A stretch of DNA of 64,000 bases from Guillardia theta CCMP2712 (lineage: Eukaryota; Cryptophyceae; Pyrenomonadales; Geminigeraceae), in assembly GCF_000315625.1 (NCBI RefSeq), contig NW_005434665.1, forward strand, positions 238,893-302,892, read 5' to 3'. Positions 1-10,247 of this stretch are shown here, piece after piece. The notes beneath the pieces are model-generated. The model saw only the letters and a list, made by a program, of their open reading frames with translations, did not search any database and was not told the origin of the DNA. Numbering within the stretch: position 1 is the first letter of the stretch; each line of letters starts with the position of its first letter. The position numbers were made by a program, and so were the translations under genes.

Positions 1-2454
1 GAAGAGTATAACTCACCACTTTCTCGACCTTCTTCTCCTGCTTGTTCCTCGCGACCTTGTCGCGTCTCTTGCCTGACCCCGTAAAAGCCTCGGCCTCGTC
101 GATGTACCGCTGAGCTTCCTCTCGCACCTCTGAGCAGCGAAAGTCAAGGAGGACGAGGACGGAGTCGTCCACGTACCTTGCGGGAAACCTTTTTCAGCCT
201 CGCTGCAGAAAGACTCCCATCGAGATTCAGTCAGGTTCTCCTCGTAGACGACAATCTGAGGGGGAGGGTTTGAGCTGCAACAGACTCGCAAGGGAATGGA
301 CCGGATCTCCTTCGTCCTTGACCTCATGAAACGGCGAGAAAATGTCGTACACCTTCCCTTCCGTCACGTTGCTGCATGTGCGTCAGCCCCTGGTCTCTGT
401 GAGGGGAGGGAGTACTTCAAAATCATTATTTTCTCATCCCAGGGCAAGGTACAGATGCCTTCAGGATCGGGGGTAGTACTGCAAGGCGATCAAGGGCTTT
501 CCCTCCTGGCATGTCGACGTACCTGCGGGTGGGAGAGGAGACTCGGCTGCGAGCACCGTTCGCCTCCATCAGCATCTCGATGACCTGCAGACAAGGATGA
601 GGAGAGGTCGAGCGTCGGTCAGGCGGCGAGGGCATCATCCACCTTTTGGTTCTCTATCACGGCGTTCTCATGGTCCTGAAAAACGATTGTTGAGCGAAGG
701 AGGAGGGCGGGAAGGAACTAACGTACATGCTCTTTGATGTGCACGGCGAGATCCAAGGGATTGAAGAAACTCGCATCTTGCTGTCCGACCAACAAACTTC
801 AGCGGCAGCCGGTCTCCTGCTCCGCCACCTCCTCCTTCACTTCCATGACCCCCCCCCAACCCCCCACCTCAACCTCCTGCTTACCAGGTGCGGGTTCGCT
901 CCAGCTCGAAGCAGGTCGTAGACGATCCGACAGTCGGATATGGCGACCTGCCCTCGTTCAAATCTCATCCTCTCCCTTACTCGCTTCTCTCACAGCGTTG
1001 TGCAGCGGCGTCCTCCCCCTCTCCGTTTGCAGGTTGACGTTTGCGCCGTACCTGGCCAACATTAACAACCATCGGGGGGGTGTAGATGATGTCAAGCTCG
1101 GATCTACAATCACATCTGCCTCTGCGGACTGCTACCACATACCAACATTGCCATCATCAATATAGACAATGACTCAACCTGATGAGCAGCGTCACTGCTT
1201 TGTGCCTCCCTTGCACGGCAGCCCAGTGTCTGAACAAGGCGATCGAGTCAGGACGGCAGGTGGCAGGGATATTGAGAGGAGACGAACAACACGCGGAAGA
1301 CTCACAGGGGAGAATCGTGGAAAATGTTCTGATGGTTCACACTGACACCTGACTCTATCAACCGGGTGATCTCATCTACACTGATTCAGCAAAATTCTTC
1401 ACAGAAAGATTCACGTTCTACCCAAGTCTCCAAATTTGGCAGCTTCCATCAGTTTCCTTCCTTGAAAGTGATACTGACCATGCTCGTGAGAAGAGGGAAG
1501 ATAACGGCAAGAGTAGCATGATCACAATCTCAACAGCCGACATGCAGCGAAAGTTGAAGTGCTTTGTCTTCATCACTTCATCGTGCAGGGCTCGGCCCAT
1601 TCTCTGCGAGGGGATCATGAGGGAGGGGCAAGAAGCGGAGTCGCTCACGTCGTTGAACTTCCGATCGTGGAGCCAGCGATGCATTTTCATGTGCTTGAGG
1701 AGCTGAAAGAGAATGATCCCCATCCTTTCCCTCCTCCTGGCACTCGTTCAAACCTCAATGTCCTTCGCCTTGTTCGGCCCCACGTACACCTTGTCCCTGA
1801 CTCTGACGTCAGCAGGGAGCATCACCGCAGGAGCAACGTCAGCACATGTCGAACGGGTCAAGGTTGTCCGGCTGAAGGCACGAGTCAGGCGTCGGCGACT
1901 GACATGGCCAGGCAACCAACCTCGTACTCGTCATGGTCGACCTCCAAGTCCGAGAGTGAGAAGCTGCTGTCATCCTTGATCTCCTGATGGCTGGATCAGA
2001 TGTGACTGCATGCTCCATTACCGACGCCATGCCTCCTTGTGCTGTCTCTCGTTCTTTAAGGCCTCCTCCATCAACCTCAGTGTCCCGTTGAACATCTTCT
2101 TCAGGTCTGGGTAGACCTCGTCACTCTTGTTGAACCTGGAGGACACCGCGTCAACAGGAGGAGGTACAAGGATGAGGCAGGAGAGCTCTCCTGTCAAACT
2201 GATCCTGCAAGTCTGTCAACCGCACATACTCGTCAGCACGGGGCGGAGAGATCGGCAAACGGCTCACGGTCAAAGATCAACCGGTCGGGATGCAGGTGCT
2301 TGTATTCATCCTCCCATGAGGAGGAAGGGTAGAAATCGAGTCCTCCTCGAAGACAGAGAGAAAGTTTCGACACTCCCTGGACTCGATCCAACAAGATGCC
2401 GGACGGAACAGCAAAATTCACAACAACCATGCACAGCAGCAGCTTGAGTCGCAT
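1..2454 (-). CDS. Secreted ankyrin-repeat protein, 3' end outside window
   Basis: A minus-strand gene of many small exons starts at the ATG at 2454 and runs off the left edge, where a donor (gtgagt) at about 10-15 follows the last visible exon. The N-terminus MRLKLLLCMVVVNFAVPSG is a clear signal peptide and is soon followed by an LRGG motif. Ankyrin signatures appear in order at about 1220-1350 (SPL..HWAAVQGRHKAVTLLI split by an intron), 990-1060 (GANVNLQTERGRTPLHNA), 890-950 (VYDLLRAGANPH) and 725-785 (NPLDLAVHIKEH). Upstream of the repeats lies an unassigned segment (KVYVGPNKAKDIE, LLKHMKMHRWLHDRKFND). Downstream exons are charged (EVREEAQRYIDEAEAFTGSG). The intron at about 130-176 is 47 nt. 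Ankyrin repeats bind partner proteins; the partner is unknown here. The signal peptide places it in the secretory route or in a plastid-associated compartment. Exon borders in the 400-720 part are approximate. Confidence 0.7.
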
Positions 2455-2661
2455 CCTGGCTCCAGCTCCAGTCTCCCCCCTTCCCGCTTCGGATTCTTTC
2501 CCTCTCCCCACCTCCTACTCTGTTCCCCTTCACCTACCGCTCCGGTTTCTCTCCTCAGTTCCTCTCCCCGTCCGCTTCTCACGCTGCTCCATCCTCTCCT
2601 CCTCTCTTTGATTTCCCCTGTGGAGACAAATAAAAACAATTACCGGCCGCATCCTGTACCT
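2455..2661. promoter_or_regulatory. Divergent intergenic region between two secretory-leader genes
   Basis: These 207 bases separate the ATGs of the ankyrin gene (minus) and the DUF1415 gene (plus), so both promoters and 5' UTRs must overlap or lie inside the flanking transcripts. The stretch is pyrimidine-rich on the plus strand (CTCC/CTCTCC runs) and has no obvious TATA box. Its promoter role is inferred from position only. Confidence 0.4.
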
Positions 2662-3956
2662 ATGCAGCTGAGGCTCCTGCCGCTCCTCCTCCTCCTCCTC
2701 CTCCTCTCCTGCCCTTCGTTGACCTCACTACCCTCACGATCCTCTGCGTTTGTTCCCTCTCCCGTCGTGCACGCGTTAAGGCGGTGGGACAGCGCATGCT
2801 CGCTGCAACCGCAGGCTGTGGAGGACCGGGAAGTGATAACAGCAACCAGACTGTGAGGACCGTCCCACTTCCTCATGGCACTGACGTGCCCTGCAGATGG
2901 ATAGACGGCTGGGTCGTCGGCCTCAGCCTCTGCCCATGGGCGTGGTTGGTCCGCAAACCTCCCGAGCTCAACCTCTCTGTGATCCGGTCGGAGGCAATGG
3001 AGAGGGATGTGAAGTCAGTGGTGATGGCAGCGCGGGAACTGGTGGAAGTTCATTCTCAGATCAGTCGAGACGACGGAAGGAGGGGATTTGCTACCACTCT
3101 GCTCATGTTCCCGTCGGAGAAGTACGCAGGAACTGATCCGTATACCCTGGCCAACCCGTCGGACGCTGCAGATCCCTCGGCGATCTGCGGAGATTTCCCG
3201 GTGATACTCTCTTTGCATATCTACATGACATGTATCGGCCAACAACTGACTCTACCTTCTTCACAGAGGCTGACACGTCTCTGTCAGGTATCTTGCAATC
3301 GTCTGAGGAGGCTGACTGTTGTGGAGGAGGAAATGACATGATCACGCATCTCGTTGGGACTGGGCAGGAAGCTCTTGCTGAAATGCCTGTAGACTTGCTT
3401 GCATTCCACCGGTAACCTCAGATGTAAGGGAAAAGAATCTTACATCAGCTTTCAGGTGGCGATTCGATGAGGGTCCTGGCTGTACCTCCGACTTCGAGGA
3501 TGCTGCTCACTTTTCAGTTCGATCCCCGTAGCATCTTCTTCTCTCTTAGGCTGTCTCTCTTACAGCTGCTTCTAGCTACCCGACCCTTCAACTTCTCGTC
3601 AAGGATGACTTGAAGTTTGCTCGCCGGCAATGGGCGGCATGGCAGGTGCGTAATGTCTTCACTTGAAACGATGCTGTGCACATACTATGCTGTCAAGATT
3701 TTCATGGATTGCAGTGCTGAGAAGATGATTGAATGCTGCCATGATTATTCAATTGCAGAGAAGAAAGAAGGCTGAGGAGTTGAGCACGTTGGGACTACTG
3801 TTCGCCAACAAAGACAAGCTGAGGGCCATTGGTCGTGGTACAGGGACATGTACCATTGGAATCTTATGCACTCATGTAGGTTTCGATGCTCTTGCTCGCC
3901 AAATGAGAGAATTTTTGAGTTCAAGGGCCAACTCTTCCGCCAGACTAGAACATTGA
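2662..3956 (+). CDS. DUF1415-family protein with plastid-type bipartite leader
   Basis: Six exons in consistent phase: 2662-2852, 2897-3200, 3269-3411, 3456-3527, 3576-3645 and 3759-3956, giving about 325 aa. The first 22 residues form a Leu-rich signal peptide. It is followed by a Ser/Arg-rich stretch containing SSAFVPSP, the Ala-Phe junction typical of complex-plastid targeting. The mature part matches the bacterial and plant DUF1415 family: WIDGWVVGLSLCPWA near the start, GFATTLLMFP in the middle, then RFDEGPGC and the hallmark RSPYPTLQLL, which appears only after removing the 48-nt intron 3528-3575. The biochemical role of DUF1415 is not known to me. Introns are 44-113 nt. The acceptor near 3266-3268 has two AG options; 3269 keeps the frame open. 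Confidence 0.85.
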
Positions 3957-3992
3957 GTTCAAGAGCCAACTCTTCCGCCAGACTAGAACATT
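3917..3992 (+). repeat. 38-bp tandem duplication across a stop codon
   Basis: Two adjacent 38-bp copies (3917-3954 and 3955-3992) differ at one base (ggg versus gag). The TGA of the DUF1415 gene spans the junction between them, so the second copy repeats the last coding bases as 3' UTR. It looks like a recent slippage duplication. Confidence 0.9.
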
Positions 3993-4510
3993 AGATGCGG
4001 CGCAAACAAACAAACCATTAAGAAACGAGAAGAATCCTACTTGGTATCATCTCTCCTACAGAAATTACGGTCTGACAATGTAAATAAACGATTTTTTTTG
4101 TTTATGTTCGAAATATTTTACATTTGGAATTTGATCCTTTTACATAATAGAGCAAGAAGCCGCAGTGTCATACGCTAAGCTGGAAGGTACGAACAGTAAA
4201 TATACTTCAAAACCAAGGCAAACGAAAACTCACGCTCTTCCATCCGTGCAATCTTGGCAGCGGAACCATTGGGCAGTGGCAGGCTTAGTGCCCGGTGGTC
4301 GTACAAAACTGCGAAAACACAAGTCATTTCACTTCGAACCCTACAATCGAACAAAACAACTGCTAAAACGAAATCAAACATAATGAAATCTTCAGCTTCT
4401 TTTGTCTTGACACATCTCAGAACGATCACATTCAACTCATAGTGCTACTACATTGCGGAGAAATCTACACAAAATATCTCCCATCCTGCAGTATTCAAGA
4501 CATGGCAGGA
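3993..4510. other. Intergenic, convergent 3' ends
   Basis: AT-richer DNA between the 3' ends of the DUF1415 gene (+) and the zinc-ribbon gene (-), with a T-run (ttttttttg) near 4093. It probably holds both 3' UTRs. I saw no conserved coding signal. Confidence 0.5.
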
Positions 4511-4892
4511 TCACCTTCGCCCGCATCGTCTGCACGTCGGCAGTTCCCCAGGAACAACAGGCTAATGAGCATGAAGTGAGTAACCAGTGGGTGACGCTAA
4601 GAGGAAGTCAAATGACTTGATACCCGTGCATAAGAGGTGTCAGCAGGATTAGCATTCAACGGAACTACAGGAGTAGCGACTGGCACAGCAGATCCATGAA
4701 CAGGCTGACCATACTAAGAACAAGGTCAAATCTACATGTGACGTAGGATTGTATCATCCTCACCGCCTGATATGGAGGCGGAGGCAGATCAGGAGCAGAA
4801 GGCTGGGGGGGTTTGTTCGGCTGCTCAAAGTCCATGCCGCAGGATCCACAGAAGCGACCTGTGATCGCCGCACCGCATCGCGGACAAGGCAT
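4511..4892 (-). CDS. Small zinc-ribbon protein
   Basis: Three exons (4764-4892, 4624-4713, 4511-4561) with phase-0 junctions encode 89 aa. The N-terminus is MPCPRCGAAITGRFCGSCG, a CPxCG...CGxCG zinc ribbon. It is followed by a Pro-rich linker (PNKPPQPSAPDLPPPPYQA), a Val/Pro/Ala-rich segment, and a C-terminal PTCRRCGRR that could form a second half-ribbon. Such short zinc-ribbon proteins with disordered tails are common in eukaryotes; I cannot name a function. The start is the first ATG and the Cys motif begins at residue 3, so no upstream sequence is needed. Introns are 50 and 62 nt. Confidence 0.7.
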
Positions 4893-6171
4893 TGCGAAAG
4901 TTTGGGTACAAAGACAGTTCCACGAGGGGGTGGGGTTGTAACCCGAGAGGTGTAGCTGTTAGAAAACGGTGGGTATTTTTCAGGACAAAAAGGGGGTACT
5001 GTCTTATCATTGAAGTATAAGGGGTGGGGTAGGTAGTTTGGAGACGATGAAATTTGAGGGCCTGGCCGTCCAAGAAGTTCGAAACCCGAGAGGTCCGGTG
5101 TCTCCGATGGTTATGAGCCCTCGTTTCTTTAGAATGCAATTTTATGAAATTGTACCATGATCCTGTAATAAGGTTTTAATGGAGATTCTTCCCGTACATC
5201 GAAGATCTGCTGTCGAACACTCTGTACCAAATACATACATTTATAACACTTTTGAAAGCAGGTACAGGAAATGTAGGGGTAGTGGCACGTGGAATAGATG
5301 GTAGGGGTGCTTGATGATTGCACGTGCCCCTACCCCTTCTTCACTACCCCTACCCCTAATTTCCCAGTTATTTGATCCCCTCCATCACCTCTCCGCTATC
5401 TCTCTATGTCCACCTGACCACCCCAGCTTTCATCTATGAAACTACCCCATCATGCACCTGGACCCAGATGGACAAGCAGGGGTCTTCCAATAATTCTGTG
5501 TTCACGTACCGGTGAGATGTGAAGTATGAAGTAGGGGTACTACTTGTAACTAAAGTACCCCCACCCTTCCATGCCCTTGCAGGGGTCCTTCCCGCCATGC
5601 CCGCGCGTACGATCTAAGAGCAGGCGGGCGAGTGAAGTGAAGAACAGAGGAGAACGGCAGGCGAGGAGCAGGGAACGAGAGAAGAGAGAAGAGAGAAGAG
5701 AGAAGAGAGAAGAGTGATCGTTTAAAGGGAAGGGAGCTCAAGAGAAGGCAGAGGGAAAGCGAGTGTATCGAGTAGGCCTGTTGGTGTTGAAAACGGCTCA
5801 CATTTGCAAGAGGGTGTCAGGAATCGAGGTGACCAGGGTTGCACAACCAAAGCATCTGTTCCCCTGCTCCACTTTTGTGGTGTACTACCGCACTCTCAGT
5901 CCGAAGAATCAATAGGTCAGTGTCATGAACCCTCCTTGATTGAAGCTGCAGTACTGACTAGGATGTTGTCAGAACAATCAAACAGTCTTGATTTAGACGG
6001 AGCCTGATCAACGCAGGTTCACAACTTTTGTCACTGTATTTCTTTCGAATCTCCCAACTCTTTCACAACTTTTGTCACTCTATACTCTCTGTGTTTCTTT
6101 CGTATCTCTGAACTCATGGATACGATCTCTTCTGTTGGCTTATATGATGTGTTAGTCTCAATCCCAAGATA
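4893..6171. other. Intergenic spacer with CTACCCC-rich and GAGAGAA repeats
   Basis: This 1.3-kb spacer holds scattered CTACCCC/GGGGTAG words (about 5270-5560), a short 7-mer GAGAGAA array near 5677-5714, and an imperfect direct repeat of about 45 bp (ttcacaacttttgtcact..tttctttcg.atctc) at about 6018-6110 just upstream of the helicase gene. The latter half should contain the helicase promoter. No coding signal was convincing. Confidence 0.5.
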
Positions 6172-8587
6172 ATGTACGGAGGGATGCAAATGCCTGTCCT
6201 GCCGGTATGTCGAATTGCCAAGTTTTTGAACTCTTTGTTGATGATGTTCTTCCAGCCACCATGGCAGATGGGTATCGATCCTGCTACGGGAGTGCCCTAC
6301 TACTTCAATGTTGCAACCAAAGTCACGCAATGGGAGTACCCCACCTTGGCTGGTAAACCCGACTCTTCCGGTAAACCACCCGAAGATTCAAAGGGCAAGG
6401 AGGGTGGCATGAATGGCAATGGTCCAGTCGTGAATGGCGGCCCCCACAACAGAATGGGGGCTTCCCATCGAATCCCCTCTACATGAATGGCTTCAATCCC
6501 TCTCTCAATAACCTGATGGGAAGAGGGCCTGCCCCGCGAGGGAATGGAGGTGGAGGTTCGAACAAGGGATCGAACAAGAACAAGCAGCCTTTTGAGGACC
6601 TTACTAACATTCCACATGATGACCAAAGCTCTTGTCCGAAGGAAGTTGTTGAGTGGAGAAAAAGTCATGAAATTACGGTTGCAGGTGGCTGCCCAGGTTG
6701 GTTGCTTGAGTTGATGTACCAGAGCGACTCTGACGCATTGTTACAGATCCCTTCTTTACTTTCAGGGAGCTCCCTGTTCCACAAGTACTTCAGGATCAGT
6801 TGTTGCGCGCTGGATTCTCTGGCCCATCCGTGATCCAAGCACAAACATGGCCTGCTGCGTTGAAGGGCAGAGATGTGATTGGAGTTGCCAAGACGGGCTC
6901 AGGAAAGACTCTTGGGTTCCTTGTCCCAGGTTTCATGCATATCATGAATGATGGACTGAAGAATCCAAGGATGGGACCCTTGATTCTTGTCCTTGCACCG
7001 ACTCGCGAGCTCGCTACCCAGATTCAAGAAGAGTGCATAAAGTTTGGGTCGTGTATTCACATTCGATCTTGCTGTGTCTATGGTGGTGCGCCCAAGGGAC
7101 CACAACTGCGTGAGCTGAGAAGTGGAGCTCACATCGTTATTGCAACCCCTGGCAGATTGAATGATTTTCTTGAACAAGGAATGATCAATCTGCAGCAAGT
7201 TTCATATCTTGTGTTCGATGAAGCTGATCGTATGTTGGACATGGGATTTGAACCTCAAATCCGCAAGATCCTGGATAGAATTCCTGGGAAACGGCAGACC
7301 CTCTTCTATACTGCTACATGGCCGAAGGAAGTCAGAAGACTTGCAAGCGACTTTTTGGACAAACCGTGTATCGTTTATATTGGAGACACAGACACACTTG
7401 TTGCGAACAAAGATGTAACCCAAGTCATTAAGGTCATTGATGACAGATTCGGTGAAAAGGATATGATACTGCAGGACATTATTCGAGGAGAGGGTGTTGG
7501 ATCAAGAATCATAATCTTTTGCTCTACAAAACGTATGTGCGACCAATTAGAGAGGAATCTCAGTCGTATGGTACCCTGCGCTGCAATTCATGGTGATAAA
7601 GACCAAGGACAGAGAACTAGAATTCTCAATGATTTCAAGGCAGGACAATGCTGCGTAATGATCGCTACTGATGTTGCGGCAAGAGGCCTCGATATCAAGG
7701 AGGTCAAAGCAGTCATCAACTACGAATTCCCAAGCAACACAGAAGACTATATTCATAGGATTGGAAGGACAGGTCGTGCTGGAGCAAAAGGGACTGCTTA
7801 CACTTTCTTCACAAAGAAGGATGCTTCCAAAGCTTCTTCGTTGATCAAGATTCTCGAGGGGGCAGGCCAGGAGGTTCCACCTCAACTTCGAAATTTCTGT
7901 TTTGGAAGCTATCAACAAACAGGCAGCAATATGCAGTTTGGATCAGGATACTCCCGGGGCATGCCTAGACCTCGAGATGATGACAAATTTGGAAGAGAGA
8001 CAGACCGCTTCGGTGACAGGTCCGACAGCAGTAGGGGATTTGCTGCAGAACAGGACAAGGTCAGGGGGCGCAGCCGCAGCCGCAGTCGAAGCCGAAGCCG
8101 TGGTAGAAGTCGCAGATCTCCACGATCTCGCTCTGATCGCAGCCCACGTCATCGCTCCCGATCACGATCTGCGGACAAAAGTCGCTCGAAGCATAAGAGA
8201 TCTCACTCGAGGTCTCCAAAGCGCAGCAAGAGATCGAGGTCGCGAGGCAGGGACAAAAGCAAGGAAAGGGAAAAGGAGAAGGAAGGTGAGAACGACCGGG
8301 ACAAGGAGAAGGACAAGGAGAAAGACAGGGAAAAGCACAGAGACCGTGATCGGAGTCGGAGCAGGGACAGGGACAGGGACAGGGATCGTGACAGGGACAG
8401 GGACAGGGATCGTGACAGAGACCGGGACCGAGATCGAGAAAGAGACCGTGATCGTGATCGCGACCGAGAGAGAGATAAGGATCGTGACAGGGAAAGGGAT
8501 CGTGAGAAGAGCAGGAGGTCAAGGTCCCGCTCACATCACAAAAGGAGTAGTCGTGACAGGAGCTCTAGTCGTCACCGCAGGCATTGA
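6172..8587 (+). CDS. WW-domain DEAD-box RNA helicase with RS/RD tail
   Basis: An ATP-dependent RNA helicase of the DDX5/DBP2 group. Exon 1 (6172-6204) joins at 6256 to a WW domain (PPWQMG..PYYFN..T.WEYP). After Gly/Asn-rich linkers, a 62-nt intron (6685-6746) leads into the helicase core. All motifs are present: Q motif, AKTGSGKT (I), PTRELA (Ia), TPGRL (Ib), DEAD (II), TAT (III), IIFCSTKR (IV), [10 protein letters not shown] (V) and [10 protein letters not shown] (VI). The tail (about 8060-8587) is Arg-Ser then Arg-Asp/Glu dipeptide repeats, typical of splicing-associated proteins, so action in nuclear pre-mRNA processing is likely. WW plus DEAD resembles plant DRH1-type helicases. The frame shifts by one between the WW exon and the linker near 6441-6460 (see findings). 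An additional upstream exon cannot be excluded. Confidence 0.92.
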
Positions 8588-8737
8588 AGGAGCTGAGATC
8601 CTCAGTCTGCACTAATTATCGTGGCCGTGATACAGCAATAGTGTCTAAGTAGCTCATAAACTATGAATCGCTGCAGAACGAATCGGCCAAAGGAGGAGCC
8701 AACCAGCAGGCTTAACTTTACTAGAACATCGGGCTCA

Positions 8738-9586
8738 CTAGTTCACTTCTACAGGTCCCGTCAAGCACTGTTCTCTCGGCTCAGCACGCTTCCTTCTATA
8801 CTCCGCAGCGTCTTCATGAACCCTCCGACAGACGAACTCAAACAGCGGGGTCAAATACTCCTGCTGTCTAAGGACGGCGAGCTCTTCGATCTGATCCATT
8901 GGTTTGTTGAAGCACAGCGTCCCATGTTTGATATAGGTCACGTGGGTCCCCCACTCCTCAAGCCCATCAAAGATATGAGTTGAGAACAGGATAGTCACCG
9001 ATCTTTTCTCGTTTTCTTCCTGGAGAAACTGAAGCAAACTCTGTCTTGCCAGCACGTCAAGATCGGTAGTCACCTCATCCAAGAGGAGGATTGCAGAAGG
9101 TTTCAAGAAAGCAAGCAGGAGTTGAACTCTGCGCTTCTTTCCATCACTGAGCTGGTTCACACGCCAGTTCAAGTCGATATGAAACTTATCCACGATCATC
9201 TGCATCCTGTCACGGTCCCAGTCCGATAACAGGTCCAGCATGCTCCTGACACTGCAGTCCCCCCTTGGCTGCCACCTCTCACCAACAATAGTGCATTCTC
9301 CTTGACGCCAGATGTTGGTCCCACAGATGATTTCAACAGATCCACTGTTGCCAAGTCTGTTTGGCACGTATGCCTCCTTTCCAAAAACCTTGACACTTCC
9401 TTCGTAATGATACATGCCACCAACGATTCGAAGCAAGCACGTCTTTCCTGCCCCGTTGGCACCTACTACGATTGATCGACATCCTTGTGGGAGGTCCATG
9501 CTCACGTCACTCAGCGCTCGTTCACCAGAGGGCCATGAGAAGCTGGCGCTTCTAAGGGAAATGGCGGATTCATTCATGGCGCTCAA
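8738..9586 (-). CDS. Soluble ABC ATPase, CAF16-like
   Basis: A single-exon gene of 282 aa with an ATP-binding cassette and no membrane segments. Visible motifs are Walker A GANGAGKT, signature LSDGKKRR, Walker B ILLLDEVTTDLD, and the H-loop STH. The combination KRRVQLLLAFLKPSAILLLDEV and the DEVTxDLDV Walker B extension is characteristic of the yeast CAF16 / plant non-intrinsic ABCI group, linked in yeast to the CCR4-NOT complex. The gene converges with the helicase gene, leaving about 150 bp between stops. Two in-frame ATGs (9586, 9577) are possible starts. Confidence 0.85.
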   Translation of the reverse strand: MSAMNESAISLRSASFSWPSGERALSDVSMDLPQGCRSIVVGANGAGKTCLLRIVGGMYHYEGSVKVFGKEAYVPNRLGNSGSVEIICGTNIWRQGECTIVGERWQPRGDCSVRSMLDLLSDWDRDRMQMIVDKFHIDLNWRVNQLSDGKKRRVQLLLAFLKPSAILLLDEVTTDLDVLARQSLLQFLQEENEKRSVTILFSTHIFDGLEEWGTHVTYIKHGTLCFNKPMDQIEELAVLRQQEYLTPLFEFVCRRVHEDAAEYRRKRAEPREQCLTGPVEVN

Positions 9587-10247
9587 AGATAATATGTGGT
9601 TGACCGAGAGATCCTGTCAACAAGAACACTTACGATGGATAAGATCAGAACTGAGACGCAAGCTATCAAGTTCCCGTGCTCTAGCTCTGCTTGCCTATGC
9701 CTGAACCTATGCCTTCCTGCAACGAGCCAAGACGGTGTAGCGTAAGAGAAGGAGAAGCACGCAATGGGGAGATACAAGGAGGAGCGTGAGGGATCGGGGT
9801 CCTTGTACGTGCAGGGAGAGCTGACTACCGGTGCTTTTGAGCGATTTTACAAGAGAAAGGACGCGGTGGTTAGTGGACCCCACCCTCACAAGATCAGCAA
9901 TATTCTTCTAGATTATGGGTGGGTGAAGTGACCCACTCACAACACCATTTATGGTAGAGAGAGGAGGGTGGGGGGGGTTGGGGGAGGGTAGGGTCATGGA
10001 CCCACCCCCAGAAGATCGTGCTTTGGACCTAGCATGACCAGTGTAAAACCGTTGTGTGCTCAAAATTTCTCTATAACGGTCAACACTTAAACGTAACGGT
10101 CTGAAACGCCCAATTAAGTTTAACTAATAATGATAGTAGAAATTCCTTTCAGTTTTGAGAGAAAAGGGTCTTCAAATATACTCCAGATATTTCAAATTTA
10201 TTTCAAAATAATCGAAATCGAGAGCCGGACAGCTGTCAGGGCTCAAC
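9587..10247. other. Divergent intergenic spacer between CAF16-like and RPN10 genes
   Basis: This 660-bp region contains G-rich sequence (ggtgggggggg at about 9968, GGGTAGGG words) followed by AT-rich DNA before the RPN10 start. It should hold both promoters. No coding signal seen. Confidence 0.5.

Noticed and set aside
5236-5560. Interstitial telomere repeat
   Set aside because: CTACCCC words are scattered with variable spacing and never form a clean tandem array.
8061-8534. Cys/Pro/His-rich 157-codon frame on the minus strand
   Set aside because: Antisense of the RS/RD-coding tail of the helicase; the Cys and Pro come from complementary CGN/GAC codons.
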